Position numbers and translations under genes: made by a program
Shown: piece by piece, positions 8,385 through 16,637 of the stretch
Position numbering within the stretch: the stretch's first letter is position 1
How the letters are laid out: each line of letters begins with the position of its first letter
Virus record (IMG/VR): IMGVR_UViG_3300044695_006068
Location: 1-38,025 of that record
Source: a virus
Length of the DNA stretch: 38,025 nt
Strand: one strand, 5' to 3'
Notes under the pieces: model-generated
What the model was told of the DNA's origin: nothing
What the model saw: only the letters and a program-made list of their open reading frames with translations
Databases searched by the model: none

Positions 8385-8837
8385 ATGAGCGCCCACCTCG
8401 CCATCCAAACCGCCCTGGTCGCGCTGCTCACCGCATCGCCCGGGCTGGCATCGGGCAACGTCAAGACCAACGCCACCCGCCCCATGGCCGCGCAGCACAG
8501 CGCGCAGGTCAACGTGCGCATGCTGCAGAGCCGCGCCGACTACCCCCGCACGTTGGGCGCTGGCTACGAGTGGACAACCAGCTTCGCCGTCGACTGCCTG
8601 GCGCGCGGCGCCAGCTCGGCCAGCGAGCCGGCCGCCACTGTCGACGCGCTGCTCGAAGCCGCCTGGGCGCGCATCGCCGTGTGGCAGCCGGCCACCAACC
8701 TGGGCGTGATCGACGTGCGCATGACGCCCACCATCGACTGGCAGACCGACGACGGTGACACGCCGCTCGTGGCCGCCACCATCAGCCTTGTCGTCCAGCA
8801 CCGCACCCGGTCCAACAGCCTGGTTGCGTGGCCTTGA
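8385..8837 (+). CDS. Tail terminator protein (gpU-like)
   Basis: A 150-residue protein (MSAHLAIQTALVALLTASPGLASG) with the gpU-type pattern of a first helix, a tyrosine-rich central strand region (YPRTLGAGYEWTTSFAVDCLARG), a long helix (VDALLEAAWARIAV) and a C-terminal pair of strands (TPLVAATISLVVQHRT). gpU caps the tail tube and fixes tail length. It lies between the FII-like gene and the tail tube gene, the lambda Z-U-V order without Z; a possible Z homologue is at 37247. Confidence 0.72.
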   Translation: MSAHLAIQTALVALLTASPGLASGNVKTNATRPMAAQHSAQVNVRMLQSRADYPRTLGAGYEWTTSFAVDCLARGASSASEPAATVDALLEAAWARIAVWQPATNLGVIDVRMTPTIDWQTDDGDTPLVAATISLVVQHRTRSNSLVAWP

Positions 8838-9049
8838 CGCGCCCACCCACCACCGCACCCACCACCATGCCCGCCGCCAAGCCCGCCCCCGCACCCGCCG
8901 AGCCGCCCAACCTGCAACCCGTGGGCACGCCGCCAGCCGGTGGCCGCTGGACGTGGGACGCCGGCCACCAGGCCTGGGTGCCCCTGCCCGAACCCGCCGC
9001 GGCGCCCGCCGCCCCCGCCACCGAAACCGCCGCCGCATCCAAGGAGTAA
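8828..9049 (+). CDS. Small proline-rich protein, unknown
   Basis: A 73-residue Pro/Ala/Thr-rich protein if read from the GTG at 8828, or 60 residues from the ATG at 8867. The central motif GGRWTWDAGHQAWVPL, with three Trp, is the only compact part; the rest looks disordered. The GTG start overlaps the gpU-like stop, but no strong ribosome-binding site decides the start. It may be a minor tail component, but no function can be read from the sequence. Confidence 0.45.
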   Translation: MALTRPPTTAPTTMPAAKPAPAPAEPPNLQPVGTPPAGGRWTWDAGHQAWVPLPEPAAAPAAPATETAAASKE

Positions 9050-9052
9050 GCC

Positions 9053-10012
9053 ATGGGCCGCCTCATCCGCAAGACCGCCATCCTCGCCAAGACCGAAGTC
9101 AACTACGGGGTGGACCCCACGCCCGATGGCGCCGCTAACGCCATTCTGGTGTCGAACGCCTCGTTCAACATCGCCTACACCAACGTCAACCGCGACCTGA
9201 TCCGCGCCAACCTGGGCGGCAGTGAGCAGCTGGCCGGCACGCGCTTCGTCGAGTGCAGCTTCGACGTCGAGCTGGCCAACTCGGGCACCGCTGGCACCGC
9301 CCCCGCCTGGGGCCCGCTGCTGCTGGCCTGCGGCATGGCCGAGGCACTGCTCACCACGCCTGCCCGCGTCGAATACACGCCGGTGTCGGCTTCGTTCAAG
9401 TCGGTCACCATCTACTACCACATCGACGGCACGCTGCGCAAAGCGCTGGGCTGCGTGGGCAACGCCGAGCTGATGCTGAACGAAGGCGAGCGCCCGATGA
9501 TCCGCTTCACCTTCACGGGCCTGGACGGCGGCACCACCGCCACCGCCGACCCCACGCTGACGCTCACCTCGTGGAAGGTGCCCAGCGTGGTGTCCGACGT
9601 GAATTCGGGCGACATCAACCTGGGCGCAACGTACAGCGCCGGCACGCTGACCAGCGGCACCGCCTACCCCAGCCGCGGCCTGGCCATCAACCTGGGCAAC
9701 ACGATCGCGCGCAAGGCCATCCTGGGCGGCCAGTCGGTCAGCATCACGCAACGTGATGTCACCGGCTCGTGCCAGCTCGAGCTGAGCGCGGCGCAAGAAG
9801 CCACCTTCCGCACCGACATCAACGCCAACACCACCACCACGCTGGGCTTCACGCACAGCACGGGCGCTGGCGTGGGGATCATCCTGCACGCCCCGCGCGT
9901 GCAGCGCATCGACCCGTCCGACGTGGACTACGAAGGCGAGCTGCACACCGGGCTGAACTTGCGCTTCGTGCCCAGCAGCGGCAACGACGAGCTGCGCATC
10001 GTCTGCCTGTAA
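9053..10012 (+). CDS. Major tail tube protein
   Basis: A 319-residue Thr/Ala/Gly/Ser-rich protein, predicted beta-rich, beginning MGRLIRKTAILAKTEVNYGVD. The TVYGVDPTP-like N-terminus and the segment LLACGMAEALLTTPARVEYTPVSASFKSVTIYY are typical of siphophage tail tube proteins that stack as hexameric rings around the tape measure. It has one of the clearest ribosome-binding sites in the window, AAGGAG at 9041-9046, in keeping with high expression. The order terminator, tube, chaperones, tape measure supports the call. Confidence 0.88.
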   Translation: MGRLIRKTAILAKTEVNYGVDPTPDGAANAILVSNASFNIAYTNVNRDLIRANLGGSEQLAGTRFVECSFDVELANSGTAGTAPAWGPLLLACGMAEALLTTPARVEYTPVSASFKSVTIYYHIDGTLRKALGCVGNAELMLNEGERPMIRFTFTGLDGGTTATADPTLTLTSWKVPSVVSDVNSGDINLGATYSAGTLTSGTAYPSRGLAINLGNTIARKAILGGQSVSITQRDVTGSCQLELSAAQEATFRTDINANTTTTLGFTHSTGAGVGIILHAPRVQRIDPSDVDYEGELHTGLNLRFVPSSGNDELRIVCL

Positions 10013-10071
10013 GCCCCGCCGCCTGACCGCGCCGCCCTGCCCACCGCAACCAGCCCCACACCGAGCCCCGC

Positions 10072-10410
10072 ATGGCCTTCCGCCTCTACGTCAGCAACAC
10101 CATCACCGTCCCGGTCGCCGGCAAGCTGCCCGGCGCCGACGGCAAGCCGGCCGCGTTCTCGTTCTCGCTCCAGGCCAAGCGCCTGTCGCAGAGCGCGCTG
10201 CGCGACATCGTCGACAGCAACCAGCGCACGGTGCCCGAGTTGCTGGCCGATGTCGTCAGCGGCTGGGACGGGGTGCTCGACGACGACGCCAACCAGGTGC
10301 CCTTCACCCCGGCCAACCTGGCCGCGCTGCTCGAGATCGTGGGCATGGCCGGCGTCATCTTCGGGGCCTACCTGGAAAGCTGCGGAGCCAAGGGCACGAC
10401 AAAAAACTAG
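10072..10410 (+). CDS. Tail assembly chaperone G-like protein
   Basis: A 112-residue protein ending at TAG 10408-10410. It matches the role of lambda gpG: a small helical protein between the tail tube and tape measure genes that coats the tape measure during tail assembly. Its last codons, ACA AAA AAC, contain an in-phase -1 slippery heptamer at 10401-10407, so part of translation should continue into the T domain to give a longer G-T protein. The segment LRDIVDSNQRTVPELLADVVSGWDG is typical of this family. Confidence 0.8.
   Translation: MAFRLYVSNTITVPVAGKLPGADGKPAAFSFSLQAKRLSQSALRDIVDSNQRTVPELLADVVSGWDGVLDDDANQVPFTPANLAALLEIVGMAGVIFGAYLESCGAKGTTKN
10401..10407 (+). promoter_or_regulatory. 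Programmed -1 frameshift site A AAA AAC
   Basis: The heptamer AAAAAAC is phased X XXY YYZ in the G frame (AC A AAA AAC TAG), directly before the stop. A slip of -1 leads into an open frame to 10811. A GC-only stem, GCGCG at 10419-10423 pairing with CGCGC at 10430-10434, starts 12 bases after the heptamer and could stimulate pausing. Position and arrangement match the G/GT frameshift found across lambda-like tails. Confidence 0.85.
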
Positions 10411-10811
10411 CGGAGGCGGCGCGCCTGCTCGCGCGCGGCGAGCTGGACTTCGGGAGCACGGAAGATGACGACGCCGCCGACCACGAACAAGACGCCGCGC
10501 TGGCCGCTTTCGGCCTGGTGCTCGACCAATCCGACACCGGCGGCCCCAAGCCCTTCTTCCTGCTGCCCGAAAACCAGCGCGCGCTCACCACGTGGCTGGC
10601 GCTGCAGACGCAGTGGGTCTACGCCGGCATGGGGCAGCCAACGGGCCTCAATTACGCGGGCGTCGAAGCCTACCTGCGCCTGGCCCGCCTGGACCGCCCC
10701 CCGCGCCGCGCCAAGGGCCTGCTGGCCGACATACAACGCATGGAGCGCGTCACCCTGCACGAATGGGCCGACCGCGCCCGCCGCGAGCGCCCCGCCTCGG
10801 CGCGCCGCTGA
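10408..10811 (+). CDS. T domain of frameshifted tail chaperone G-T
   Basis: This frame is entered by the -1 shift at 10401-10407; the first new codon is CTA at 10407. It adds about 134 residues: LAEAARLLARGELDFGS, an acidic stretch EDDDAADHEQD, then LPENQRALTTWLALQTQWVYAG, and a basic end rich in Arg. The combined product is about 246 residues. In lambda, gpGT recruits tail tube subunits through T while G binds the tape measure. A GTG at 10518 could be read as a start, but it would remove the first third of the T domain, and the frameshift explains the reading frame better. Confidence 0.8.
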
Positions 10812-10829
10812 ACCACGGGCCTGAGCACC

Positions 10830-13800
10830 ATGGCAGAACAAATCGGCATTCGGCTCAACCTGCAGGGCGCCGCCCAGGTAACGGGCGGCCTGGCGGGCGT
10901 CGTCCGAAGCCTGGGTGATCTGGACAGCAAGACATTGAAGGTGGGCGACGCCTTCAAGGCCCTGGGCCCGCAGCTGGCCGCCGCGCTGTCGGTGGGCACC
11001 ATCGCCGCGTGGCTGAAGTCGGCTGTCGACGCCGTCGACGCCATGAACGACCTGGCCGACGCCACCGGCTCCACGGTCGAAGAGATCAGCAAGCTCGACC
11101 GCTTCGCCCGCACCACCGGCACCACGCTCGATGCCGTGGGCGGCATCATGGTGAAGTTCAACGCGATCTTGAAAGACGCCGACGGGACCAACGCCGCCAG
11201 CCAGGCGCTGCGGGCCATCAACGTCGACGTGGCCGCCCTGCGCCGCGCCGACCCCGTCGACGCCCTGCAGCAGACCGCCCGCGCCCTGGCCGGCTTTGCC
11301 GACGACGCCAACAAGGCGCGCGTGGTGCAAGAGCTCTTCGGCAAGTCCGTCCGCGAGGCCGCGCCCATCCTCAAGGATCTGGCCGACGCGGGCACGCTGC
11401 AGGCCAGCGTCACCCGCGAACAAGCAGAACAGGCCGAGCGATTCAACCGCGCGCTGGCGGCCTTCCAGACCAACGCCAGCGACGTCAGCCGCAGCATCGT
11501 GGCCACCTTGCTGCCCTCGGTCAACGACCTTCTGCAGCGCATCAACGCAGTACGCGAGGCCTTCGGTGGCATCGGCGAATTCATGCGCGCGGCCATGACC
11601 GGCGGCGGCGCATTTGAGTTCCGCGACCCGGTGGCCGGCTACCAGGAATACAGCCGCCGCATTGCAGCAATCGACGCGCGGCTGGCAGATCAAAGAGTGC
11701 AGCGAAGCGCCTACGAAATGGCCAGCCTGCGCCGCCAGCGCGAGGAACTCGAGCGCTATCAGTCTTTCTACGGGCGCCTGGCGCAAATGCAAGATGCGTT
11801 TGGCGCTGGCGCAGGCCGAGGCAGCGCGCCGCAAAACGCAACGCGCCCCAGCATCGCCCTACCAGCCCCCGGCGCGGCCGGGGCAGCCGCCGCCGCCAAC
11901 GCCGAGCGCGACATCCGCGCCCGCCAAGACCTGGCGCGCCTGGGGCGCGAAGACGCTGCCCAGGCCGCCGCTGACGAAGCCGCCCGCCGCGCCGCGCAGC
12001 TGCAGCTTGAAGCCGACGAGAAGGACAGCCTCAACCGCCTGCTGCGCTACGACCGCGCCGTGGCCGATGCCGAAGCCGCGCACCAGGCCGAGCTGGAGCG
12101 CATCGCACAAGACGCCCTGCGCCAGCAGGCCCGCTACGACGACGCCACGCTGGCCGCTGAGCAAACCAGCGCCGAGGCCCTGCAGCGCGAGCTGGAGCTG
12201 CAGGCCGACCGCGCCCTGGCCCAGCAGGTGCGCGAATACGATGCCGAGCGCGCCGCCGACGCCGCCATCAAGGCCGAGCGCGAAGTGCGCGCCGCCCAAG
12301 ACCTGGCCGCCATCGCCCAGTACGACGCCGCCGAGCTGGCCGCCGAAGCCGCCCACCAGCGCGAGCTGCAGCTGCAGGCCGACATCGCCCTGGCCGCCCT
12401 GGTGCGCGAGTACGAGGCCGAAGAAGAAGCGACCCGCGAGTACCTGCGCCAGCGCGAGGCCTACCGCGACTACCTGCTGACCCTGCAAGACCAGATCACA
12501 CAGGCCCAGATCCAGGACGCCGCCGCCGTCCAGAAGTACCTCGACGACCAGACCGAAGCCGCCCGCCGCAACCTCGAGTCCATCCAGGACCGCACCGCAG
12601 ACCTCGAGCTCGACGCCAAGGCCAGCGCCCTGGCCGCCGCCCAGGCCATCAGCCTGGCCGAAGCCATCGAGCTGGTCACCATCGCCCGCCTGCGTGAGCA
12701 GCAGGCCATGTACCGCGCGGGCACCGAGGGCTACGACGCCATCGAGCGCGAGATCCAGGCTCGCCAAAAGCTGCTCGGCGCCCTGGGCGACCAGCGCGTG
12801 CGCCAGGCCAACGACCAGGCGGCCAAGGACGCGGCCGCGCAGTGGGAACGCACCGTCGACCAGGTCGGCCAATCGCTGGCCGACGCGCTGATGTCCGGCG
12901 GCAAGAGCGCAGGCGACGCACTGAAGCGCTACTTCAGCACCCTGGTGCTGCAGCCCATCATCAAGGCCATCGTCGACCCCGTGGCCCGCGTCATCGTGGG
13001 CAGCCTGGGCTTGGCCGGCACGGCTGCCGCCAGCACCGGCGCAACTGCAGCAACCGGCGGCGCCAGTAGCGCCAGCGGCATGGCCGGCCTGCTGGCATCC
13101 AGCAGCAGCATCTTCGGCGCCGGGGCCGCGGCCACGATGGGCGGCAACGTCATGGGCGCTTTTTCGTCTGCTGGCTCAATGCTATCTGGCGGCGCCACGA
13201 TGCAGGGCTTGGCCATGGGAGCAGGCGCTGCCGCGCCCATCATCGCCGGCGTCATGCTGGCCCGACCGCTGCTGCAGGCTGCCTTTGGCCGCAAGCTGGT
13301 GGACACAGGCGTGCAAGGCACCTTCGGCGGTGAGCAGGGCTTCAGCGGCAGTCAATTCGAGTTTCTGCGGGGCGGCTGGTTCCGCAGTGACAAGACGCGC
13401 ACCTCTGCCCTCAGCACCGATCTGCAATCCATCCTCGGCGGCGGCTTCGGCCAACTGCGCGAGCAGACCGTCCAGATGGCGCGCGACTTGGGTCTGGCGT
13501 CCGAATCGGTGGCCGCTTTCACCAAGGACATCAAGATCAGTTTCAAAGGGCTTACCGAAGAACAGATCCAGCAGAAGCTGTCGCAAGAACTGGGCCTCGT
13601 CGCCGACGAGATGGCCCGCCTGGCCGGCGGCGCCGGCACCACCGCCGACAGCCTGCGCCAGCTCTACCAGCAGGTCATGTCAGAGCGCGCCCAGCTCGAG
13701 ACGCAGCTGCTGCAGCTGCAGGGCGACACCGCAGAGCTTCGCCGCCGCGAGCGCGAAGCCATCCACGAATCCAACCGCGCCCTGTACGACCGCATCAATG

Positions 13801-15224
13801 CCCTGCGCGACGAGCAGGCCGCGCTGGCCGCCGCCACCGCCGCCGCCACCAGCGCCGCCGCCGACGCCCTGGCCAGGCAGATCAGCGCCAGCCAGTCCGC
13901 CGCCAACGCTGCGCGCCAGGCTGCCGATGCCTACGCCCAGGCCGGCAGCAGCCTGCGCCAGACCATCGCCGCGCTGCTGGGCACCGGCAGCCCGGGCGCC
14001 AGCGCCGCCAGCGCCTACCGCACCGGCCTGGCCGCCGCCCAGGCCGGCGATGCCACCGCCATGGGCAACCTGGGCGCCCTGGCCAGCACCTACGCCGAAA
14101 GCCTGCGCGGCACCGCACGCACCCGGGCCGAAGCCAACATCGGCGCCGCCCGCATCGCGGCCGAGCTGCAGGGCGTAGCCGCCCTCAGCGACACCCTGGG
14201 CACCCAGCGCAGCGCCCAGGCCGCGCTGCTCAACGTCAACACCGCCGCCCTGCAGGTGCTGCAAGACGATCTGCAGAACGGCAACCTCACCGTCGATCTG
14301 CTGCGCGAACACAGCACCAACCTGCAGAAAATCGCCGCCGCGCTAGCCGCCAATGGCGTCGTGGTGGGCCAACTGCAGAGCAACGACCAGACCACCGGCG
14401 GCGTCATCGACGAGCAGGCGCGCGCCGCTGAGCTGCTGGCCAGCAGTGACCTGACCCTGGCCCGCGTGCTGGCCAAGCTGAGCGAAAGCGACCCCACCAG
14501 CCTGTTGCTGGTGGACCGCATCACCAGCGGCAACACGCTGGTGGCCGACCGGCTGTCGCAGGTCATCAGCGCGATCAACATGCAGACCGCCGCGCAGCAG
14601 GCCGAGGTGAAGCGCCAGCAAGACCTGCAGCGCGCGGAGGCTGACCTGAAGAGCGCCAGCTCCTACCTGGGCAGCTTGCAAGGCAACGTGCAGAGCGCCC
14701 AGGCCACGCTGGCCGGCACGCCGGCCACCACCAGCGCGCGCGTAGGGACGCGGTATGACTGGCTTGGCTTCGCCAAGGGCGGCATTTACGAGGAGCGCGC
14801 CAACCCCGCCTTCGCCGCCGCACAGCAAGCCGAAGCCGAAGCCCAGGCCGCGTTGCGCGCCTACGAGCCGCAGGTCAACGCACTGCGCGACCTGATCCGC
14901 TCGCTCGGTGGTGTCCCCGCCTTCGCGATGGGCGGCCTGCACTCCGGCGGCATGCGCCTGGTCGGCGAGCGCGGCCCGGAGCTTGAGGTCACCGGCCCCG
15001 CGCGCTACTGGTCCGCCGCCGACACCACCGCCATGCTGGGCAACGCCACCCGGCGCGAGGAGGTGCTCGCCGCCGAAATTCGCGCCCTGCGGGCTGAGGT
15101 GCAAGGCCTGCGCGCCGAAGCGCGGGTAACGGCAGTCGCCACCAACAAGGTCCAGCGCCTGTGGGAGCGCGTCACGCGCGACGGTGAGTCCATGCAGATC
15201 ACCGACGTCACACCCACGCCCTGA
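10830..15224 (+). CDS. Tape measure protein
   Basis: A 1464-residue protein, the longest in the window. It sets tail length and is ejected during infection. The N-terminus (IGIRLNLQGAAQVTGGLAGVV and a following helical domain to about 230) is typical of lambda H-like tape measures. Residues about 340-560 are a coiled coil with at least two near-repeats of QRELELQADRALAQQVREY. Hydrophobic Ala/Gly segments lie at about 715-830 (AGTAAASTGATAATGG and VMLARPLL). The C-terminus has FAMGGLHSGGMRLVGERGPE, a motif common at tape measure ends. At about 1.5 angstrom per residue the tail would be near 220 nm. Confidence 0.93.
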   Translation: MAEQIGIRLNLQGAAQVTGGLAGVVRSLGDLDSKTLKVGDAFKALGPQLAAALSVGTIAAWLKSAVDAVDAMNDLADATGSTVEEISKLDRFARTTGTTLDAVGGIMVKFNAILKDADGTNAASQALRAINVDVAALRRADPVDALQQTARALAGFADDANKARVVQELFGKSVREAAPILKDLADAGTLQASVTREQAEQAERFNRALAAFQTNASDVSRSIVATLLPSVNDLLQRINAVREAFGGIGEFMRAAMTGGGAFEFRDPVAGYQEYSRRIAAIDARLADQRVQRSAYEMASLRRQREELERYQSFYGRLAQMQDAFGAGAGRGSAPQNATRPSIALPAPGAAGAAAAANAERDIRARQDLARLGREDAAQAAADEAARRAAQLQLEADEKDSLNRLLRYDRAVADAEAAHQAELERIAQDALRQQARYDDATLAAEQTSAEALQRELELQADRALAQQVREYDAERAADAAIKAEREVRAAQDLAAIAQYDAAELAAEAAHQRELQLQADIALAALVREYEAEEEATREYLRQREAYRDYLLTLQDQITQAQIQDAAAVQKYLDDQTEAARRNLESIQDRTADLELDAKASALAAAQAISLAEAIELVTIARLREQQAMYRAGTEGYDAIEREIQARQKLLGALGDQRVRQANDQAAKDAAAQWERTVDQVGQSLADALMSGGKSAGDALKRYFSTLVLQPIIKAIVDPVARVIVGSLGLAGTAAASTGATAATGGASSASGMAGLLASSSSIFGAGAAATMGGNVMGAFSSAGSMLSGGATMQGLAMGAGAAAPIIAGVMLARPLLQAAFGRKLVDTGVQGTFGGEQGFSGSQFEFLRGGWFRSDKTRTSALSTDLQSILGGGFGQLREQTVQMARDLGLASESVAAFTKDIKISFKGLTEEQIQQKLSQELGLVADEMARLAGGAGTTADSLRQLYQQVMSERAQLETQLLQLQGDTAELRRREREAIHESNRALYDRINALRDEQAALAAATAAATSAAADALARQISASQSAANAARQAADAYAQAGSSLRQTIAALLGTGSPGASAASAYRTGLAAAQAGDATAMGNLGALASTYAESLRGTARTRAEANIGAARIAAELQGVAALSDTLGTQRSAQAALLNVNTAALQVLQDDLQNGNLTVDLLREHSTNLQKIAAALAANGVVVGQLQSNDQTTGGVIDEQARAAELLASSDLTLARVLAKLSESDPTSLLLVDRITSGNTLVADRLSQVISAINMQTAAQQAEVKRQQDLQRAEADLKSASSYLGSLQGNVQSAQATLAGTPATTSARVGTRYDWLGFAKGGIYEERANPAFAAAQQAEAEAQAALRAYEPQVNALRDLIRSLGGVPAFAMGGLHSGGMRLVGERGPELEVTGPARYWSAADTTAMLGNATRREEVLAAEIRALRAEVQGLRAEARVTAVATNKVQRLWERVTRDGESMQITDVTPTP

Positions 15225-15245
15225 CGCCACGACGGAGCACGACCC

Positions 15246-16133
15246 ATGAAAGTGATCGACCCCGTCATCTTCGCCCCGGCGCAACTGGTCAGCAGCACCG
15301 CCGTCGAAACCGCCGCCGCATGGGCCAGCGGCACCACGTACGCCAAAAACGCTGTTGTGGACTACGGGACCTATTACTGGATCAGCCTGGCCAACAACAA
15401 CACCGGCCACCAGCCTGATACATCCCCGACATTCTGGTCACGAGTCGGCCCGGACAACACGCACTCCATGTTCGACGACCAGGTCAGCACGTCGACAAAA
15501 TCCACCAGCCCGCTGACCGTGGTCATCAATACAGGTTTGTGCAACAGCCTGGCAGTGCTTGGCCTGGTCGGCGCACAACTGCAGGTCACGATCACCGATG
15601 GCCCCACAGGCCCGACGATTTACAGCCGGACGATCAACCTGGACGGGACATTCATCTTCGACTGGTACCAATACTTCTTCGAGCCCAACGTGCAAATCGG
15701 CGAAGTGGTATTGACCGACCTGCCCCCATACCCGAATGCGCGCATGACGGTCAGCCTCACGGGCACGGGCACCATTGAAATCGGTCAACTGTCCTGGGGC
15801 ACACAGTACGACCTGGGCGATGCCGAATATGGCGCCAGCCTGGGCATCATCGACTACTCGCGAAAAGAGACCGATGAATTTGGCGTCACCACGTTCGTCC
15901 GCCGAGATTTCTCAAAACGCCTGAGCGCCCGCGTGCTGCTGCAGAACACACAGATCAACCGCGTGCAGCGTGTCCTGGCCGGCCTGCGCGCCAGGCCCGC
16001 TGTGTGGATCACCGCGCCTGACGTCGCCGACCTGGCGCCCTTGACCGTCTACGGCTTCTTCCGCGACTTCGCCATCGAAGTGCCGTACCCGCGCGAAAGC
16101 CTGTGCAGCCTTGAAATCGAAGGCCTGACCTGA
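15246..16133 (+). CDS. Tail-tip protein with carbohydrate-binding-like domain
   Basis: A 295-residue protein. Residues 22-70 (AAAWASGTTYAKNAVVDYG, then YYWISLANNNTGHQPDTSPTFWSRV) resemble the small aromatic carbohydrate-binding module (CBM5/12-like) found in many phage tail proteins. The rest is beta-rich and ends with a segment (RVLLQNTQINRVQRVLAGLRARPAVWITAPD) typical of betaproteobacterial phage tail-tip proteins of unknown role. GGAG lies ahead of the ATG. Its place between tape measure and receptor-binding genes suggests a distal tail or baseplate role. No lambda K, I or J homologue is seen, so this phage has a different tail tip. Confidence 0.6.
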   Translation: MKVIDPVIFAPAQLVSSTAVETAAAWASGTTYAKNAVVDYGTYYWISLANNNTGHQPDTSPTFWSRVGPDNTHSMFDDQVSTSTKSTSPLTVVINTGLCNSLAVLGLVGAQLQVTITDGPTGPTIYSRTINLDGTFIFDWYQYFFEPNVQIGEVVLTDLPPYPNARMTVSLTGTGTIEIGQLSWGTQYDLGDAEYGASLGIIDYSRKETDEFGVTTFVRRDFSKRLSARVLLQNTQINRVQRVLAGLRARPAVWITAPDVADLAPLTVYGFFRDFAIEVPYPRESLCSLEIEGLT

Positions 16134-16166
16134 CCCCCTGACCGACACCGCCAGGAGCCACACCCC

Positions 16167-16637
16167 ATGCCCGCCAGCCCGCCCACCTACACCCCGCTGC
16201 CCACGCCGGTGCCGCAGCGCACCGACCCGGCCAACTTTGCCGTGCGCGCCGACCTGCTGCTGACCGCGCTGCCCACCTTCGGCAATCAGATCAACGCGCT
16301 GGCCGCCAACGTCTACGCCAACGCGCTCGAGGTGCTCGCCAACGCCAACGCCACGCAGGCCGACCGCGCCCTGGCCCAGGCCGCGCTGGCGTCGATCGTG
16401 GCTGCCAACCCGGCAGCCAACGCGGCCGCCGCCGCAGCATCCGCCGCGGCCGCCGCCGTCAGCGCCGCCCAGGCGCAGGCCGTCAGCCCCGACAGCCCGG
16501 TGCGCTTCAACGCGCGCCGCATCTCGGCCCCGCTGACCATCCCCAGCGCCTACAACGCCGCATCCGTCGGCCCCATCGCCATCGACGACGGGATCACCGT
16601 CACCGTCCAAGACTTTGCCACCTGGAGCATCCAATGA
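16167..16637 (+). CDS. Tail fibre adaptor-like protein
   Basis: A 156-residue protein. The N-terminus (PVPQRTDPANFAVRADLLLTALPTFGNQIN) occurs at the start of many phage tail fibres. A long Ala-rich coiled-coil-like stretch follows (about 80-110), then FNARRISAPLTIPSAYNAASVGPI and a DGITVTVQDFATWSIQ ending, a small beta domain common at fibre ends. AGGAG lies 9 bases before the ATG. Its stop overlaps the start of the DGR target gene (ATGA), so the two are translated together; it probably links the variable receptor-binding protein to the tail. Confidence 0.6.
   Translation: MPASPPTYTPLPTPVPQRTDPANFAVRADLLLTALPTFGNQINALAANVYANALEVLANANATQADRALAQAALASIVAANPAANAAAAAASAAAAAVSAAQAQAVSPDSPVRFNARRISAPLTIPSAYNAASVGPIAIDDGITVTVQDFATWSIQ

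Noticed and set aside
9757-9770. Third copy of the GGTGACAT palindrome in the tail tube gene (GTGATGTCACC)
   Set aside because: Only one arm resembles the element, and it is inside a conserved coding region; no second arm at the right distance.
10518-10811. Separate gene starting at GTG 10518
   Set aside because: The frame is open back to the slippery heptamer at 10401-10407, and the missing part completes a T domain. The frameshift product is the better model.
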